Source of the DNA: Streptococcus sanguinis
GTDB taxonomy: Bacteria > Bacillota > Bacilli > Lactobacillales > Streptococcaceae
Length of the DNA: 64,000 bases
Assembly (NCBI RefSeq): GCF_013343115.1
Contig: NZ_CP054570.1
Location: 434,001 to 498,000 of the forward strand
Reading direction: 5' to 3'
The translations under genes and the position numbers were made by a program. A model generated the notes under the pieces. That model was not told the origin of the DNA. It did not search any database and was given only the letters and a program-made list of their open reading frames with translations. How positions within the stretch are numbered: position 1 is the first letter of the stretch; each line of letters opens with the position of its first letter. Positions 51,801-59,773 of the stretch are shown piece by piece.

Positions 51801-54101
51801 GCGACAAATGGTTCGACTGTTACAGTAACCGATAAGGATAATGATCTCCCGCGTAAGGTGACTTTCAGTAAAGTAAACCTAGGCGGTACTGAGATTGCCG
51901 GTGCTCAAATCAAGATTTACAAGGGCGAAAAAGCTGAAGGCCAAGCAGTAGAAAGCTGGACATCCGAAGCTGGTAAGTCTAAGGACATCAACTTAGCACC
52001 CGGTACTTATACCTTCCATGAGGAAGCCGCACCAACGGGCTACCTCAAAGTAACGGATATCACCTTCCAAGTCAAACATGACGGCACAGTGGAAGTGACC
52101 AATGTTGGTGAGAAGGACGCTAAGGGCCAAGCTAACACCGTAGCGACAAACGGTTCAACTGTTGCAGTGACTGACAAGGACGATGATCTCCCACGTAAGG
52201 TGACCTTCAGTAAGGTCAACCTTGGCGGTACTGAAATTGCCGGTGCTGAGATCAAGATTTACAAGGGCGAGAAAGCTGAAGGCGATGCAGTTGAAAGCTG
52301 GACATCCGAAGCTGGTAAGTCTAAAGACATCAACTTAGCACCTGGTACTTATACCTTCCATGAGGAAGCCGCTCCAACAGGCTACCTCAAAGTGACCGAC
52401 ATCACTTTCAAAGTGAAAACTGACGGAACAGTAGAAGTGACCAATGTCGGAGAGAAAGACTCTAAGGGTGAAGACAACCGTGTTGTAGCGAATGGTGCAA
52501 CTCTAACTGTAACCGATAAAGACGATGACAGTCCCAAAGCGATTACTTTCAGTAAAGTAAACCTTGGTGGTACAGAAATCGCAGGAGCTCAAATCAAGAT
52601 CTACAAGGGCAACAAGGCTGAAGGCACAGCAGTCGAAAGCTGGACTTCTGAAGCTGGTAAGTCTAAGGATATAAATTTAGTACCTGGCACTTACACCTTC
52701 CATGAGGAGGCAGCCCCAACCGGTTACCTTAAGGTTACCGACATCACATTCCAAGTCAAGTATGACGGTACAGTGGAAGTGACTAGCGTAGGAGAAAAAG
52801 ACGCTAAGGGCGAAGCTAACACCGTTGCAACCAATGGTTCAACAGTAACTATTACCGACAAGGACGATGATCTCCCACGTAAGGTGACATTCAGCAAAGT
52901 CAACCTCGGTGGTGCTGAAATCGCCGGTGCTGAGATCAAGATTTACAAGGGCGAGAAAGCTGAAGGAAACGCAGTCGAAAGCTGGACATCCGAAGCAGGT
53001 AAGTCTAAGTACATCAACTTGGCACCTGGCACTTATACCTTCCATGAGGAAGCGGCTCCAACGGGTTACCTCAAAGTAACGGACATCACATTCCAAGTCA
53101 AACATGATGGAACGGTGGAAGTGACCAATGTCGGAGAGAAAGACTCCAAGGGTGAAGAGAACAAGGTCGTAACCAACGGCTCAACTGTTACAGTAACGGA
53201 TAAAGACGATGATAGTCCCAAAGCGATTACTTTCAGTAAAGTAAACCTTGGTGGTACAGAAATCGCAGGAGCTCAAATCAAGATCTACAAGGGCAACAAG
53301 GCAGAAGGCCAAGCAGTAGAAAGCTGGACATCTGAAGCTGGTAAGTCTAAAGAATTGAACTTGACTCCAGGTACTTACACCTTCCATGAGGAAGCGGCAC
53401 CAACCGGCTACCTCAAAGTGACAGACATTACTTTCCAAGTAAAAACTGACGGAACAGTAGAAGTAACAAATGTTGGTGAGAAAGACTCCAAGGGTGAAGA
53501 GAACAAGGTCGTAACCAACGGCTCAACTGTTACAGTAACGGATAAGGACGATAATCTTCCACGTAAGGTAACCTTCAGTAAGGTCAACCTCGGCGGTACT
53601 GAGATTGCTGGTGCAGAGATTCAAATTTTCCAAGGCAAAGAGGCAACTGGCAATCCTGTAGCAAAATGGACTTCAGAAGCAAATACATCGCATGAGCTTG
53701 GATTAGCTCCTGGGATATATACCTTCCATGAAGCTGCAGCCCCAACCGGTTACCTAGCTGTTACCGACATCGTGTTCCAAGTGAATCTCGATGGCACAGT
53801 AACAGTCGTAAATGCCAATGGAAATACAGTAGAATACAAGGATGGGAAGTTAGTCGTAACTGACCAAACGAAACCGACTGGCCCAGACAAGGATCCGTCT
53901 AAAAAAACAGATGAACCAGATCCGAAAAAATCAAATCAAGATAAACCAATAGAAAAAGACCAAGATAAACCTGGAGATAAGGGGAAGACGAAGAAAATTC
54001 TGCCTTTCACAGGTACAGAAATCAGCTTTACGCTACTTGCTTTCGGTCTGATTCTGATAGTTGGTTGTGGGGTTTATTTCGGGATCCGTTTCAAAAAATA
54101 A
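48882..54101 (+). CDS. Giant LPXTG adhesin with about twelve Cna-B domains
   Basis: A 1739-residue cell-wall protein. Order: signal peptide (about 1-36, ending QAAE); collagen-binding/SdrG-type adhesin region (to about 325), closely related to the short adhesin; a Cna-B domain (about 332-427); then eleven further Cna-B domains: two of KKVDPNGKEIPGA type and nine of FSKVNLGGTEIAGA type. Typical repeats have Lys in FSK, Glu in FHEEAAPTGY and Asp in VTVTDK, the set of a Lys-Asp isopeptide. A Pro/Lys/Asp-rich wall segment and LPFTG with a hydrophobic tail finish it. ATG 48882 follows AAAGGAAA. Confidence 0.93.
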   Translation: MNKRIRALLHLIILFLGVILPSLAPLTQVQAAEIGNAITEMSIKNSSGGELTQGVDIWETFRVYAKFVLPDNQVHQGDTTTITLPSEYAFGNSSAIELKDSSDNVVANGFLDSTNKTITLTYTNYVEQKSGVQGEFFFYARVDHDVVRQEGDLNGGFTVGGRMLYPGIVHYNGPPKRYDSKIEKSSYQAAEDGKNEVHYNIAINRNMEHYTDVTITDKITSPNFKIMRDSIRVYKIAWRWNNGDWVRDSTEDVTANFQSKITENAAGDGFTIDLGDMDGFGYLLDYKTKADYDLVDGERVSNSATMTYNGGQTTTSAENRSYQIAGGVGEGYVFTIKLHKVNENGENLQGAEFEVVRDRSGAVVGKLTTDSNGNANLGDLLRDDYTIREVTPPTGYDKLTEEIKIGSQDFGTDKSVSREIVNKKTVTEQDVTFKKVDPNGKEIPGAQLKIYKGDHVDQEEAPVADWTSEENTSKVIKLSPGTYTLTEANAPAGYQYVEDITFTVGANGTVALVKKGAEDTVQAAGSILTITDKEDNSPKAITFSKVNLGGTEIAGAQIKIFKGNKAQGQALESWTSEANQSKDINLAPGTYTFHEEAAPTGYLKVTDITFQVKHDGTVEVTNVGEKDSKGENNKVVTDGATLKVTDKDDDSERDVAIKKVDPNGKEIPGAKLKLYKGSQIRPEAKPLAEWTSEANASKVVKLAPGTYSLKESLAPAGFVAVEDIKFTVHFDGTITVDAKGATDSVEANGLVLTVTDKEDNSLKAITFSKVNLGGTEIAGAEIKIYKGDKAEGAAVESWTSEANQSKDINLAPGTYTFHEEAAPTGYLKVTDITFQVKTDGTVEVTNVGEKDAKGESNTVATNGSTVTVTDKDDDLPRKITFSKVNLGGTEIAGAEIKIYKGDKAEGQAVESWTSEAGKSKDLNLAPGTYTFHEEAAPTGYLKVTDITFQVKHDGTVEVTNVGEKDSKGETNTVATNGSTVTVTDKDNDLPRKVTFSKVNLGGTEIAGAQIKIYKGEKAEGQAVESWTSEAGKSKDINLAPGTYTFHEEAAPTGYLKVTDITFQVKHDGTVEVTNVGEKDAKGQANTVATNGSTVAVTDKDDDLPRKVTFSKVNLGGTEIAGAEIKIYKGEKAEGDAVESWTSEAGKSKDINLAPGTYTFHEEAAPTGYLKVTDITFKVKTDGTVEVTNVGEKDSKGEDNRVVANGATLTVTDKDDDSPKAITFSKVNLGGTEIAGAQIKIYKGNKAEGTAVESWTSEAGKSKDINLVPGTYTFHEEAAPTGYLKVTDITFQVKYDGTVEVTSVGEKDAKGEANTVATNGSTVTITDKDDDLPRKVTFSKVNLGGAEIAGAEIKIYKGEKAEGNAVESWTSEAGKSKYINLAPGTYTFHEEAAPTGYLKVTDITFQVKHDGTVEVTNVGEKDSKGEENKVVTNGSTVTVTDKDDDSPKAITFSKVNLGGTEIAGAQIKIYKGNKAEGQAVESWTSEAGKSKELNLTPGTYTFHEEAAPTGYLKVTDITFQVKTDGTVEVTNVGEKDSKGEENKVVTNGSTVTVTDKDDNLPRKVTFSKVNLGGTEIAGAEIQIFQGKEATGNPVAKWTSEANTSHELGLAPGIYTFHEAAAPTGYLAVTDIVFQVNLDGTVTVVNANGNTVEYKDGKLVVTDQTKPTGPDKDPSKKTDEPDPKKSNQDKPIEKDQDKPGDKGKTKKILPFTGTEISFTLLAFGLILIVGCGVYFGIRFKK
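51171..53564 (+). repeat. Tandem 342-bp repeats inside the giant adhesin
   Basis: Seven units, each exactly 342 bp (114 codons), start near 51171, 51513, 51855, 52197, 52539, 52881 and 53223. A related unit lies before them (50502-50843), separated by a 327-bp unit of a second type, and a divergent one follows from 53565. Units beginning SPKAITFSK and LPRK(V/I)TFSK are intermixed. Confidence 0.92.
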
Positions 54102-54108
54102 AACAGAA

Positions 54109-54143
54109 AACAAGTGTCAATGAACATTGACGCTTGTTTTTTT
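54109..54143 (+). terminator. Terminator after the giant adhesin
   Basis: AACAAGTGTCAATG/CATTGACGCTTGTT stem with one mismatch, followed by seven T. Confidence 0.92.
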
Positions 54144-54231
54144 ATGCGCTTGATGAAAGAAGCCGATATACATCGTTGAATTTATGCCTATTGATGCAGT
54201 TTAAGGGCAATCGAAAACTATTTTTTATAAG

Positions 54232-54304
54232 TGACAAAAATGTAAGTTTAAAGGCTAAAATGAAAGGTTATCTTATGGCAGCTAGCCTGGGAATTCGGTA
54301 TCCT
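54232..54304 (+). promoter_or_regulatory. Composite BceR-box promoter 3 (43-aa peptide gene)
   Basis: TGACAAAAATGTAAG (54232-54246), 13 nt, ATGAAAG (54260-54266), TGGCAG as -35 (54276-54281), exactly 17 bp, TATCCT -10 (54299-54304). Confidence 0.75.
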
Positions 54305-54373
54305 ATAAGTGTAAAGAAAAAGAAGATAAACGTCTTCCAAACTAATAATCAGATTTCAAGAAGGAGGCTTGCT

Positions 54374-54505
54374 ATGAAAATCAATCTTTTTAACCATCGC
54401 CAAAGTAAACCTAAAGCTCAAAAGATTTCCAAGGAAGAAATCGAGAAGACTCGCCTAGGCTGTGCTTCCAGTCAATATTATTTCTGGCTGCAGTACAGCC
54501 ACTGA
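54374..54505 (+). CDS. 43-aa peptide under BceR-type promoter, function unknown
   Basis: AAGGAGG lies 6 nt before an ATG that encodes a 43-residue peptide starting MKINLFNHRQSKPKAQ. Residues 1-28 are basic and charged (KISKEEIEKTR), like a leader or an amphipathic helix. The last 14 residues contain one Cys (Cys30), three Tyr, Phe and Trp and end YSH. There is no signal peptide or membrane helix. The promoter upstream is one of five BceR-type copies. It could be a RiPP-like precursor, a small regulator of the transporter, or a non-coding leader. A weak hairpin follows at 54529. Confidence 0.6.
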   Translation: MKINLFNHRQSKPKAQKISKEEIEKTRLGCASSQYYFWLQYSH

Positions 54506-54528
54506 TAGTTTCCAGTATTTAAGGATGA

Positions 54529-54556
54529 GAGAAAGGTCAGTTGACTTTTCTCTTTA
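54529..54556 (+). terminator. Weak terminator after the 43-aa peptide gene
   Basis: GAGAAAGGTCA/TGACTTTTCTC stem with a 2-nt loop and a short T tract. Read-through to bceAB copy 2 is possible. Confidence 0.5.
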
Positions 54557-54575
54557 TCCGACTTGGAGCACAAGA

Positions 54576-54648
54576 TGACAAAAATGTAAGATTGGCAGGC
54601 AAAATGAAAGATTAGGTTATGGAAACTTGTCTGTCTTTCCGGTATGAT
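54576..54648 (+). promoter_or_regulatory. Composite BceR-box promoter 4 (bceAB copy 2)
   Basis: TGACAAAAATGTAAG (54576-54590), 13 nt, ATGAAAG (54604-54610), TGGAAA as -35 (54620-54625), exactly 17 bp, TATGAT -10 (54643-54648). Confidence 0.82.
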
Positions 54649-54683
54649 AGTAGTATCAAGTTAAATAAAGAAGAGGTTCGAGT

Positions 54684-55445
54684 ATGACATTATTAGACGT
54701 ACAACACGTGAAAAAGATTTATAAAACTCGCTTTCAGGGCAGCCAAGTAGAGGCACTGAAAGACATTCACTTTACGGTAGAAAAAGGCGAGTATGTCGCC
54801 ATCATGGGGGAGTCAGGCTCTGGGAAATCCACCCTGCTCAACATCCTAGCCATGCTGGACAAGCCGACTGAGGGCCGCGTCTTTCTCAACGGAACTGACA
54901 CAGCAACCATCAAAAACAGCCAGGCTTCCAGTTTCCGCCGAGAAAAATTAGGATTTGTCTTTCAGGATTTCAACCTGCTGGACACCCTATCAGTCAAGGA
55001 TAATATTCTTCTGCCGCTAGTCCTCTCTCGTCGTCCCATTACCGAGATGATGCAAAAGCTGGTTACGACTTGCAATGAGCTAGGGATTAACAAGCTACAA
55101 GAGAAGTTTCCTTATGAGATTTCTGGTGGTCAAAAGCAGCGGGTAGCAGTGGCTCGGGCCATCATCACAGACCCTGAGATTCTGCTGGCGGACGAGCCGA
55201 CGGGAGCTTTGGATTCCAAATCTTCGGCAGCTCTGCTTGATGTCTTTGATGATATTAATGCCCGCGGTCAAACCATTCTCATGGTGACCCACTCAACGGC
55301 AGCAGCTAGCCGCGCCAAGCGGGTGCTCTTTATCAAGGATGGGATTCTTTATAATCAAATCTTCCGCGGTGACAAGACTGAGCGGCAGATGTTCCAAGAG
55401 ATTTCTGACACTCTGACAGTTATGGCAAGTGAGGTGAAGGACTAG
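54684..55445 (+). CDS. BceA-type ABC transporter ATPase, copy 2
   Basis: A 253-residue ATPase identical in protein sequence to copy 1 over residues 1-251, with all motifs intact (Walker A 42-50, ISGGQKQR, ILLADEPTGALD); only the end differs (VKD). The DNA differs by scattered synonymous changes but contains a block of about 115 bp (from about 54824) without differences, which points to gene conversion. Its TAG stop overlaps the GTG start of the permease. Confidence 0.94.
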   Translation: MTLLDVQHVKKIYKTRFQGSQVEALKDIHFTVEKGEYVAIMGESGSGKSTLLNILAMLDKPTEGRVFLNGTDTATIKNSQASSFRREKLGFVFQDFNLLDTLSVKDNILLPLVLSRRPITEMMQKLVTTCNELGINKLQEKFPYEISGGQKQRVAVARAIITDPEILLADEPTGALDSKSSAALLDVFDDINARGQTILMVTHSTAAASRAKRVLFIKDGILYNQIFRGDKTERQMFQEISDTLTVMASEVKD

Positions 55446-57433
55446 TGTTTCGATTAGCAGCAAAATTGGCGGTATCCAATCTGATTAAGAACCGCCGTCT
55501 CTATTATCCGTTTGCACTGGCTACCTGTGTGGCTGTAGCCATTTCTTATATTTTCAACTCCTTGGCTTTTAATCCCAATCTATCCAAAATGACAGGTGCC
55601 AGCTCTGTTATCCTCGTTTTGGTCCTAGGGGTTGTTATTGTAAACATCACAGCTGGAATTATTGTCTTTTATGCCAATCAATTTGTTATGAAGAATCGCT
55701 CCAAGGAGCTAGGGCTTTATGGTATGCTAGGTCTTAATAAGAGTCATCTCTTTGTTATGACCTTTATTGAGCTACTAATCTTCGGGCTAGTGGCTGTAAG
55801 CTTGGGGCTGACTATAGGTCTTCTCTTTGACCAGTTGATTTATGCCTTTTTGCTCAAGCTCATGGGTACCAAGGTGGTTCTAGTTTCGACATTTCAACCT
55901 TTTGTATTGGTATTGATTATCATTTTCTATGCTTTTGTATTTTTCTGTTTGCTAATTAAAAACGGCTTTTACTTAAGAAAGTTTGATGCTCTGCAATTAG
56001 TCAAAGAAAAAAATAGCGGGGAGAAAAAGAGTCGCTTTTTACTCTTGCAAACTATTATTGGTATGTCTTCTCTCGCTTTTGGCTATTATCTTGCTTTAGG
56101 TGTATCTAATCCGATGGCAGCCATTATCATTTTCTTCGTGGCCGTACTTTTTGTTATTCTAGGGACTTATCTGCTTTTTAATGCAGGAACAACTGTTTTC
56201 TTGCAATTTTTGAAAAAGAAGAAGACGTTTTATTATCAGCCTGATAACATGATTTCGGTATCTAATCTAATTTTTCGAATGAAGAAAAATGCAATCGGTT
56301 TAGCGACGATTTCTATTTTGTCGACAATGGTTCTGGTTACCTTATCTGGTGGAGCTAACATTTATGCTGGTGGTGATTATATGCAGAATGCCATGTTCCC
56401 GCATGATTTCAGTATCCAAGGAAAAGAAATAACAGGTGAGGTGCTGGATCAAGCTTTGACAGAGTTTGTTCAAGAGCAGCAGCTGCAGATTAGTAAAAAA
56501 GTTATTTACCAGTATTATACGATAGGAGTTAGAAGCCGAGCTGGTAATCAGCTAGATATTTATTCTAAGGGACAGAAATCATTCACTCCAAATCTTTATA
56601 TTTTGGCCATTTCTGAGAGTGATTATCAAGGAATGACGGGTCAAAGTCTTCAGCTTAAAGATGATGAAATAGCCATATTTGAGCAAGGACTGGAACTAGA
56701 CAGCAAAAAAGATTTACAGCTAGCTGATAAAAATTTAAAAATCAAGAAAAAATTAAAAGAAGATTTCGTTTTCGGTAATCTACCCGATCCGATGAATATG
56801 ATAGTGCCTGAAAAAATCTATATGGTAGCTAAAAATCCGAGTCAAATCTTTTCTTCATTGATGAACGATTACGCTGTCAATGTTAACTATTATGGAGGAT
56901 TAAATCTCAAGCTTCCAAAAGAAGAACAGAGAAAACTCAAAGAAGCATACCAAGAAAAGCTAAGCAGTTTTAATACCACCTTACCTGAAAATCAAGGTAT
57001 TTATGGTTCGGTGACAGCCTTCGATAAGCAAGAAATAAAAGGAATGCTAGGTGGTATGTTCTTTATTGGAATTTTCTTATCAATCGTTTTTATGCTTGGA
57101 ACTGTTCTTATCATCTACTACAAGCAGATTTCTGAAGGCTATGAAGATCGAGAAGGCTTTGTTATTTTACAAAAGGTTGGATTGGACGAAAAACAAATTA
57201 AGAAAACGATTCGTAGGCAAATTCTGATAGTCTTTTTCCTACCACTAATCTTTGCTTTTCTTCATTTGGCATTTGCCTATCACATGTTGAGCTTGATTTT
57301 ATCTGCTTTAGGGGTGCTGAATGCCACACTCATGTTAGTGGTGACTCTGGGTGTTTGCGCTCTGTTTATTGCAGTATATGTCGGTGTCTTTCTCATCACA
57401 TCTCGCAGCTATCGTAAAATTGTGGCTATGTGA
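55445..57433 (+). CDS. BceB-type ABC transporter permease, copy 2
   Basis: A 662-residue BceB/FtsX permease with about ten membrane helices and a large extracellular domain (about 305-525). It starts with GTG overlapping the ATPase stop. The membrane parts resemble copy 1 (KNRxLYYPFALAT, YKQISEGYEDREGF), but the extracellular domain is clearly different. The two transporters probably recognise different peptides while using identical ATPases and one two-component system. Confidence 0.93.
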   Translation: MFRLAAKLAVSNLIKNRRLYYPFALATCVAVAISYIFNSLAFNPNLSKMTGASSVILVLVLGVVIVNITAGIIVFYANQFVMKNRSKELGLYGMLGLNKSHLFVMTFIELLIFGLVAVSLGLTIGLLFDQLIYAFLLKLMGTKVVLVSTFQPFVLVLIIIFYAFVFFCLLIKNGFYLRKFDALQLVKEKNSGEKKSRFLLLQTIIGMSSLAFGYYLALGVSNPMAAIIIFFVAVLFVILGTYLLFNAGTTVFLQFLKKKKTFYYQPDNMISVSNLIFRMKKNAIGLATISILSTMVLVTLSGGANIYAGGDYMQNAMFPHDFSIQGKEITGEVLDQALTEFVQEQQLQISKKVIYQYYTIGVRSRAGNQLDIYSKGQKSFTPNLYILAISESDYQGMTGQSLQLKDDEIAIFEQGLELDSKKDLQLADKNLKIKKKLKEDFVFGNLPDPMNMIVPEKIYMVAKNPSQIFSSLMNDYAVNVNYYGGLNLKLPKEEQRKLKEAYQEKLSSFNTTLPENQGIYGSVTAFDKQEIKGMLGGMFFIGIFLSIVFMLGTVLIIYYKQISEGYEDREGFVILQKVGLDEKQIKKTIRRQILIVFFLPLIFAFLHLAFAYHMLSLILSALGVLNATLMLVVTLGVCALFIAVYVGVFLITSRSYRKIVAM

Positions 57434-57478
57434 TAGCAGAGACAGGCATCATATACCTTTCATTTATTTTAAAGACTT

Positions 57479-57507
57479 AGGCTGAGATTTTTCTCAGCCT
57501 TTCTTTT
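57479..57507 (+). terminator. Terminator after bceAB copy 2
   Basis: AGGCTGAGA/TCTCAGCCT stem followed by TTCTTTT. Confidence 0.88.
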
Positions 57508-57589
57508 CGGTAAATTTCTGAGAAGGATTCCTAAAAGGGAGGAAATATGATAAAATAGGGCGTTAATGCAATTAGGAGAATAAGAATAG

Positions 57590-58990
57590 ATGAATATTTT
57601 TAGAAAAAAAGATGCCAGCAAGGATAGAACGGGCATGCGCCGTCACTTGAAAATTCCTGATCTGATTTTGCTTGGTATTGGAGCAATGGTAGGAACTGGG
57701 ATTTTTACCATCACAGGGACTGGAGCGGCCAAATATGCTGGACCTGCTCTGACTGTTTCGATTGTCATTTCAGCTCTTTGTGTGAGTATTTCGGCCCTTT
57801 TTTACGCTGAGTTTGCCTCACGGATTCCGGCCAATGGCGGAGCCTATAGTTATATTTATGCGGTTCTGGGAGAATTTCCTGCTTGGCTGGCTGGCTGGCT
57901 GACCATCATGGAGTTCATGACCGCTATTTCAGGTGTTGCCTCTGGCTGGGGTTCTTATCTGAAGGGCTTGCTGAGCGGCTTTGGTATCCAGCTGCCGGCA
58001 GCTCTGAATGGTACCTTCAATCCAAAAGCAGGTACTTATGTGGACTTGCTGCCTATTCTGGTCTTGGCCTTTGTTACGGGGGTTGTCCTTTTGAACTCAA
58101 AGGCCGCCCTGCGCTTCAACTCAGCCTTGGTGGTTCTGAAATTCTCAGCCTTGGCACTCTTTATTATTGCAGGATTTTTCTTCATCAAACCAGAAAATTG
58201 GTCTAACTTTGCACCATTTGGCTTTGGAGAAATTTATGGTGGGAAGGTCGGCATCATGGCTGGAGCTTCACTCATGTTCTTTGCTTTTCTAGGCTTTGAG
58301 TCCATTTCCATGGCGGTCGATGAAATTAAGGAGCCCCAAAAGAACGTTCCGCGCGGGATTGTTTTGTCCTTGAGCATCGTGACCATTCTCTACATTTTGG
58401 TGACCTTGGTCTTAACCGGGATTGTCCACTATAGCAAGCTGGATGTTTCTGATGCGGTGGCCTTTGCCCTGCGCAGTGTCGGACTTGGCTGGGCGGCTAA
58501 CTATATCTCTGTCGTCGCTATTTTGACTCTGATTACGGTCTGTATCTCCATGACCTACGCCCTGTCGCGGATGATTTACAGTATTGCGCGTGATGGTCTC
58601 TTGCCTCGCTCTTTCAAGAAATTGACAGAGACCAGTCGGGTTCCAAAGAATGCAACGATTCTGGTAGGGATTGCCTCAGCTGTCTGTGCCGGTATCTTCC
58701 CCTTGGCTAGCATCGCTTCTTTCCTCAATATCTGTACCTTGGCCTATCTGATTTTATTGGCACTTGCTGTCTTGAAATTGCGGAAAGATCAGGGAATGCC
58801 AAAAGCTGGAGAATTCAAAACGCCTCTGGTACCTCTGACACCGATTTTGTCCATTATCATCTGCCTGTCCTTCATGACCCAGTATACCAAGGAAACCTGG
58901 CAAGCCTTTGGAATTGCCCTAGCGCTGGGAAGTCTCATCTATGCATTCTATGGCTATAGAAACTCAGAAATCGCTGTAAAAGAGGAGTAG
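57590..58990 (+). CDS. APC-family amino acid permease
   Basis: A 466-residue transporter with twelve membrane helices (APC superfamily, cationic amino-acid transporter/YfnA-like group). The substrate-binding unwound helix GIGAMVGTGIFTITG lies at about 31-45, and FLGFESISMAVDEIKEPQKNVPRGI is the conserved helix 6 region. AGGAG lies 11 nt before the ATG, longer than usual. An extended -10 (TGATAAAAT near 57548-57556) is upstream. The substrate is probably a basic or small neutral amino acid. Confidence 0.88.
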   Translation: MNIFRKKDASKDRTGMRRHLKIPDLILLGIGAMVGTGIFTITGTGAAKYAGPALTVSIVISALCVSISALFYAEFASRIPANGGAYSYIYAVLGEFPAWLAGWLTIMEFMTAISGVASGWGSYLKGLLSGFGIQLPAALNGTFNPKAGTYVDLLPILVLAFVTGVVLLNSKAALRFNSALVVLKFSALALFIIAGFFFIKPENWSNFAPFGFGEIYGGKVGIMAGASLMFFAFLGFESISMAVDEIKEPQKNVPRGIVLSLSIVTILYILVTLVLTGIVHYSKLDVSDAVAFALRSVGLGWAANYISVVAILTLITVCISMTYALSRMIYSIARDGLLPRSFKKLTETSRVPKNATILVGIASAVCAGIFPLASIASFLNICTLAYLILLALAVLKLRKDQGMPKAGEFKTPLVPLTPILSIIICLSFMTQYTKETWQAFGIALALGSLIYAFYGYRNSEIAVKEE

Positions 58991-59059
58991 GGTGTAGAGA
59001 TTGGTCGAGAAGATGAAGTGTAGGAACTTGGTAACTATAAACAAAGCAGAAAGAGTTTT

Positions 59060-59566
59060 ATGAAGAAAAATTGTATAAAAGGCCGATGCTATAATATCTC
59101 TTTGAATGGTAAGAAAGCTTTTCTCGGATGGTTCTTAATAATTTCTGATAATGGGCAGGAATATCTCGTGGAGAGAAATGGAACGATGTCCTGTGGCTGT
59201 TTTAGAAAGGTTTATCAAACAGCCTATTCTTTCATACCGCATACTGAATTTTTAAACAAATCAAATAATCTACCTGCTATTGCAGGAACTTCCATAGGTC
59301 TTATCTTGGCTAGAATGCTGAGAAAAATAATTCCGCTAGATTTTTTCTTTGGGCCAGTAAATCGACCAATGAATATCGGAACTGGTCTTGTAAATATTGG
59401 TGTGACAATAGGAACGATGGTTCTTGCTATGTTTCTTGTAAAGTATTATAGAAAGAAACGACTTGAATTTTTTCTAAATAAAAAAGGTTGCAAACTTAGC
59501 TTGATTGGAAAAGTAAGAACAAAAGAGCCTATTAAAAAATTGCCCAACGGAATAGAGGTATGGTAA
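59060..59566 (+). CDS. Membrane protein of unknown function (168 aa)
   Basis: A 168-residue basic protein. The N-terminal 60 residues are soluble and beta-rich (ISLNGKKAFLGWFLIISDNGQEYLVERN), then two membrane helices (about 72-88 and 110-134) and a short C-terminal domain. No confident family. It starts a run of three small membrane-protein genes (59060-59993) spaced by 0 bp or overlapping, which form an operon. Base composition looks more AT-rich than the permease upstream. Confidence 0.65.
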   Translation: MKKNCIKGRCYNISLNGKKAFLGWFLIISDNGQEYLVERNGTMSCGCFRKVYQTAYSFIPHTEFLNKSNNLPAIAGTSIGLILARMLRKIIPLDFFFGPVNRPMNIGTGLVNIGVTIGTMVLAMFLVKYYRKKRLEFFLNKKGCKLSLIGKVRTKEPIKKLPNGIEVW

Positions 59567-59773
59567 ATGAAACGGTTTAGTATTCGTCAATTATTGGTAA
59601 TTGGCACTTTGTCAAGTATAGTCTTATTTGTTATGTTTTTTACTCAGCCCAGATTCTTTCTTTTACTACCTATTTTTCTTGGAATAGTCTTGTTTTTCAG
59701 AGGTATAGAAGTTAGTGGAGACAAAGAGATAGAATTTGAACTAATAGAAGGAGAAAAGAATGAAAAAACTTAA
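59567..59773 (+). CDS. Small two-helix membrane protein (68 aa)
   Basis: A 68-residue protein with two membrane helices (about 8-25 and 30-46) and an acidic tail (EFELIEGEKNEKT). It starts directly after the stop of the preceding gene and overlaps the next start by 14 bp, so all three are translationally linked. No family recognised. Confidence 0.6.
   Translation: MKRFSIRQLLVIGTLSSIVLFVMFFTQPRFFLLLPIFLGIVLFFRGIEVSGDKEIEFELIEGEKNEKT

Noticed and set aside
52040..53438. Several antisense open frames of 71-88 codons inside the adhesin repeats.
   Set aside because: They recur at the repeat period and mirror the codon pattern of the strongly coding plus strand; no ribosome-binding sites or promoters.
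51171..53564. CRISPR-like or satellite array because of regular repeats.
   Set aside because: The 342-bp units are in frame, encode Cna-B domains and have no short repeat/spacer structure.
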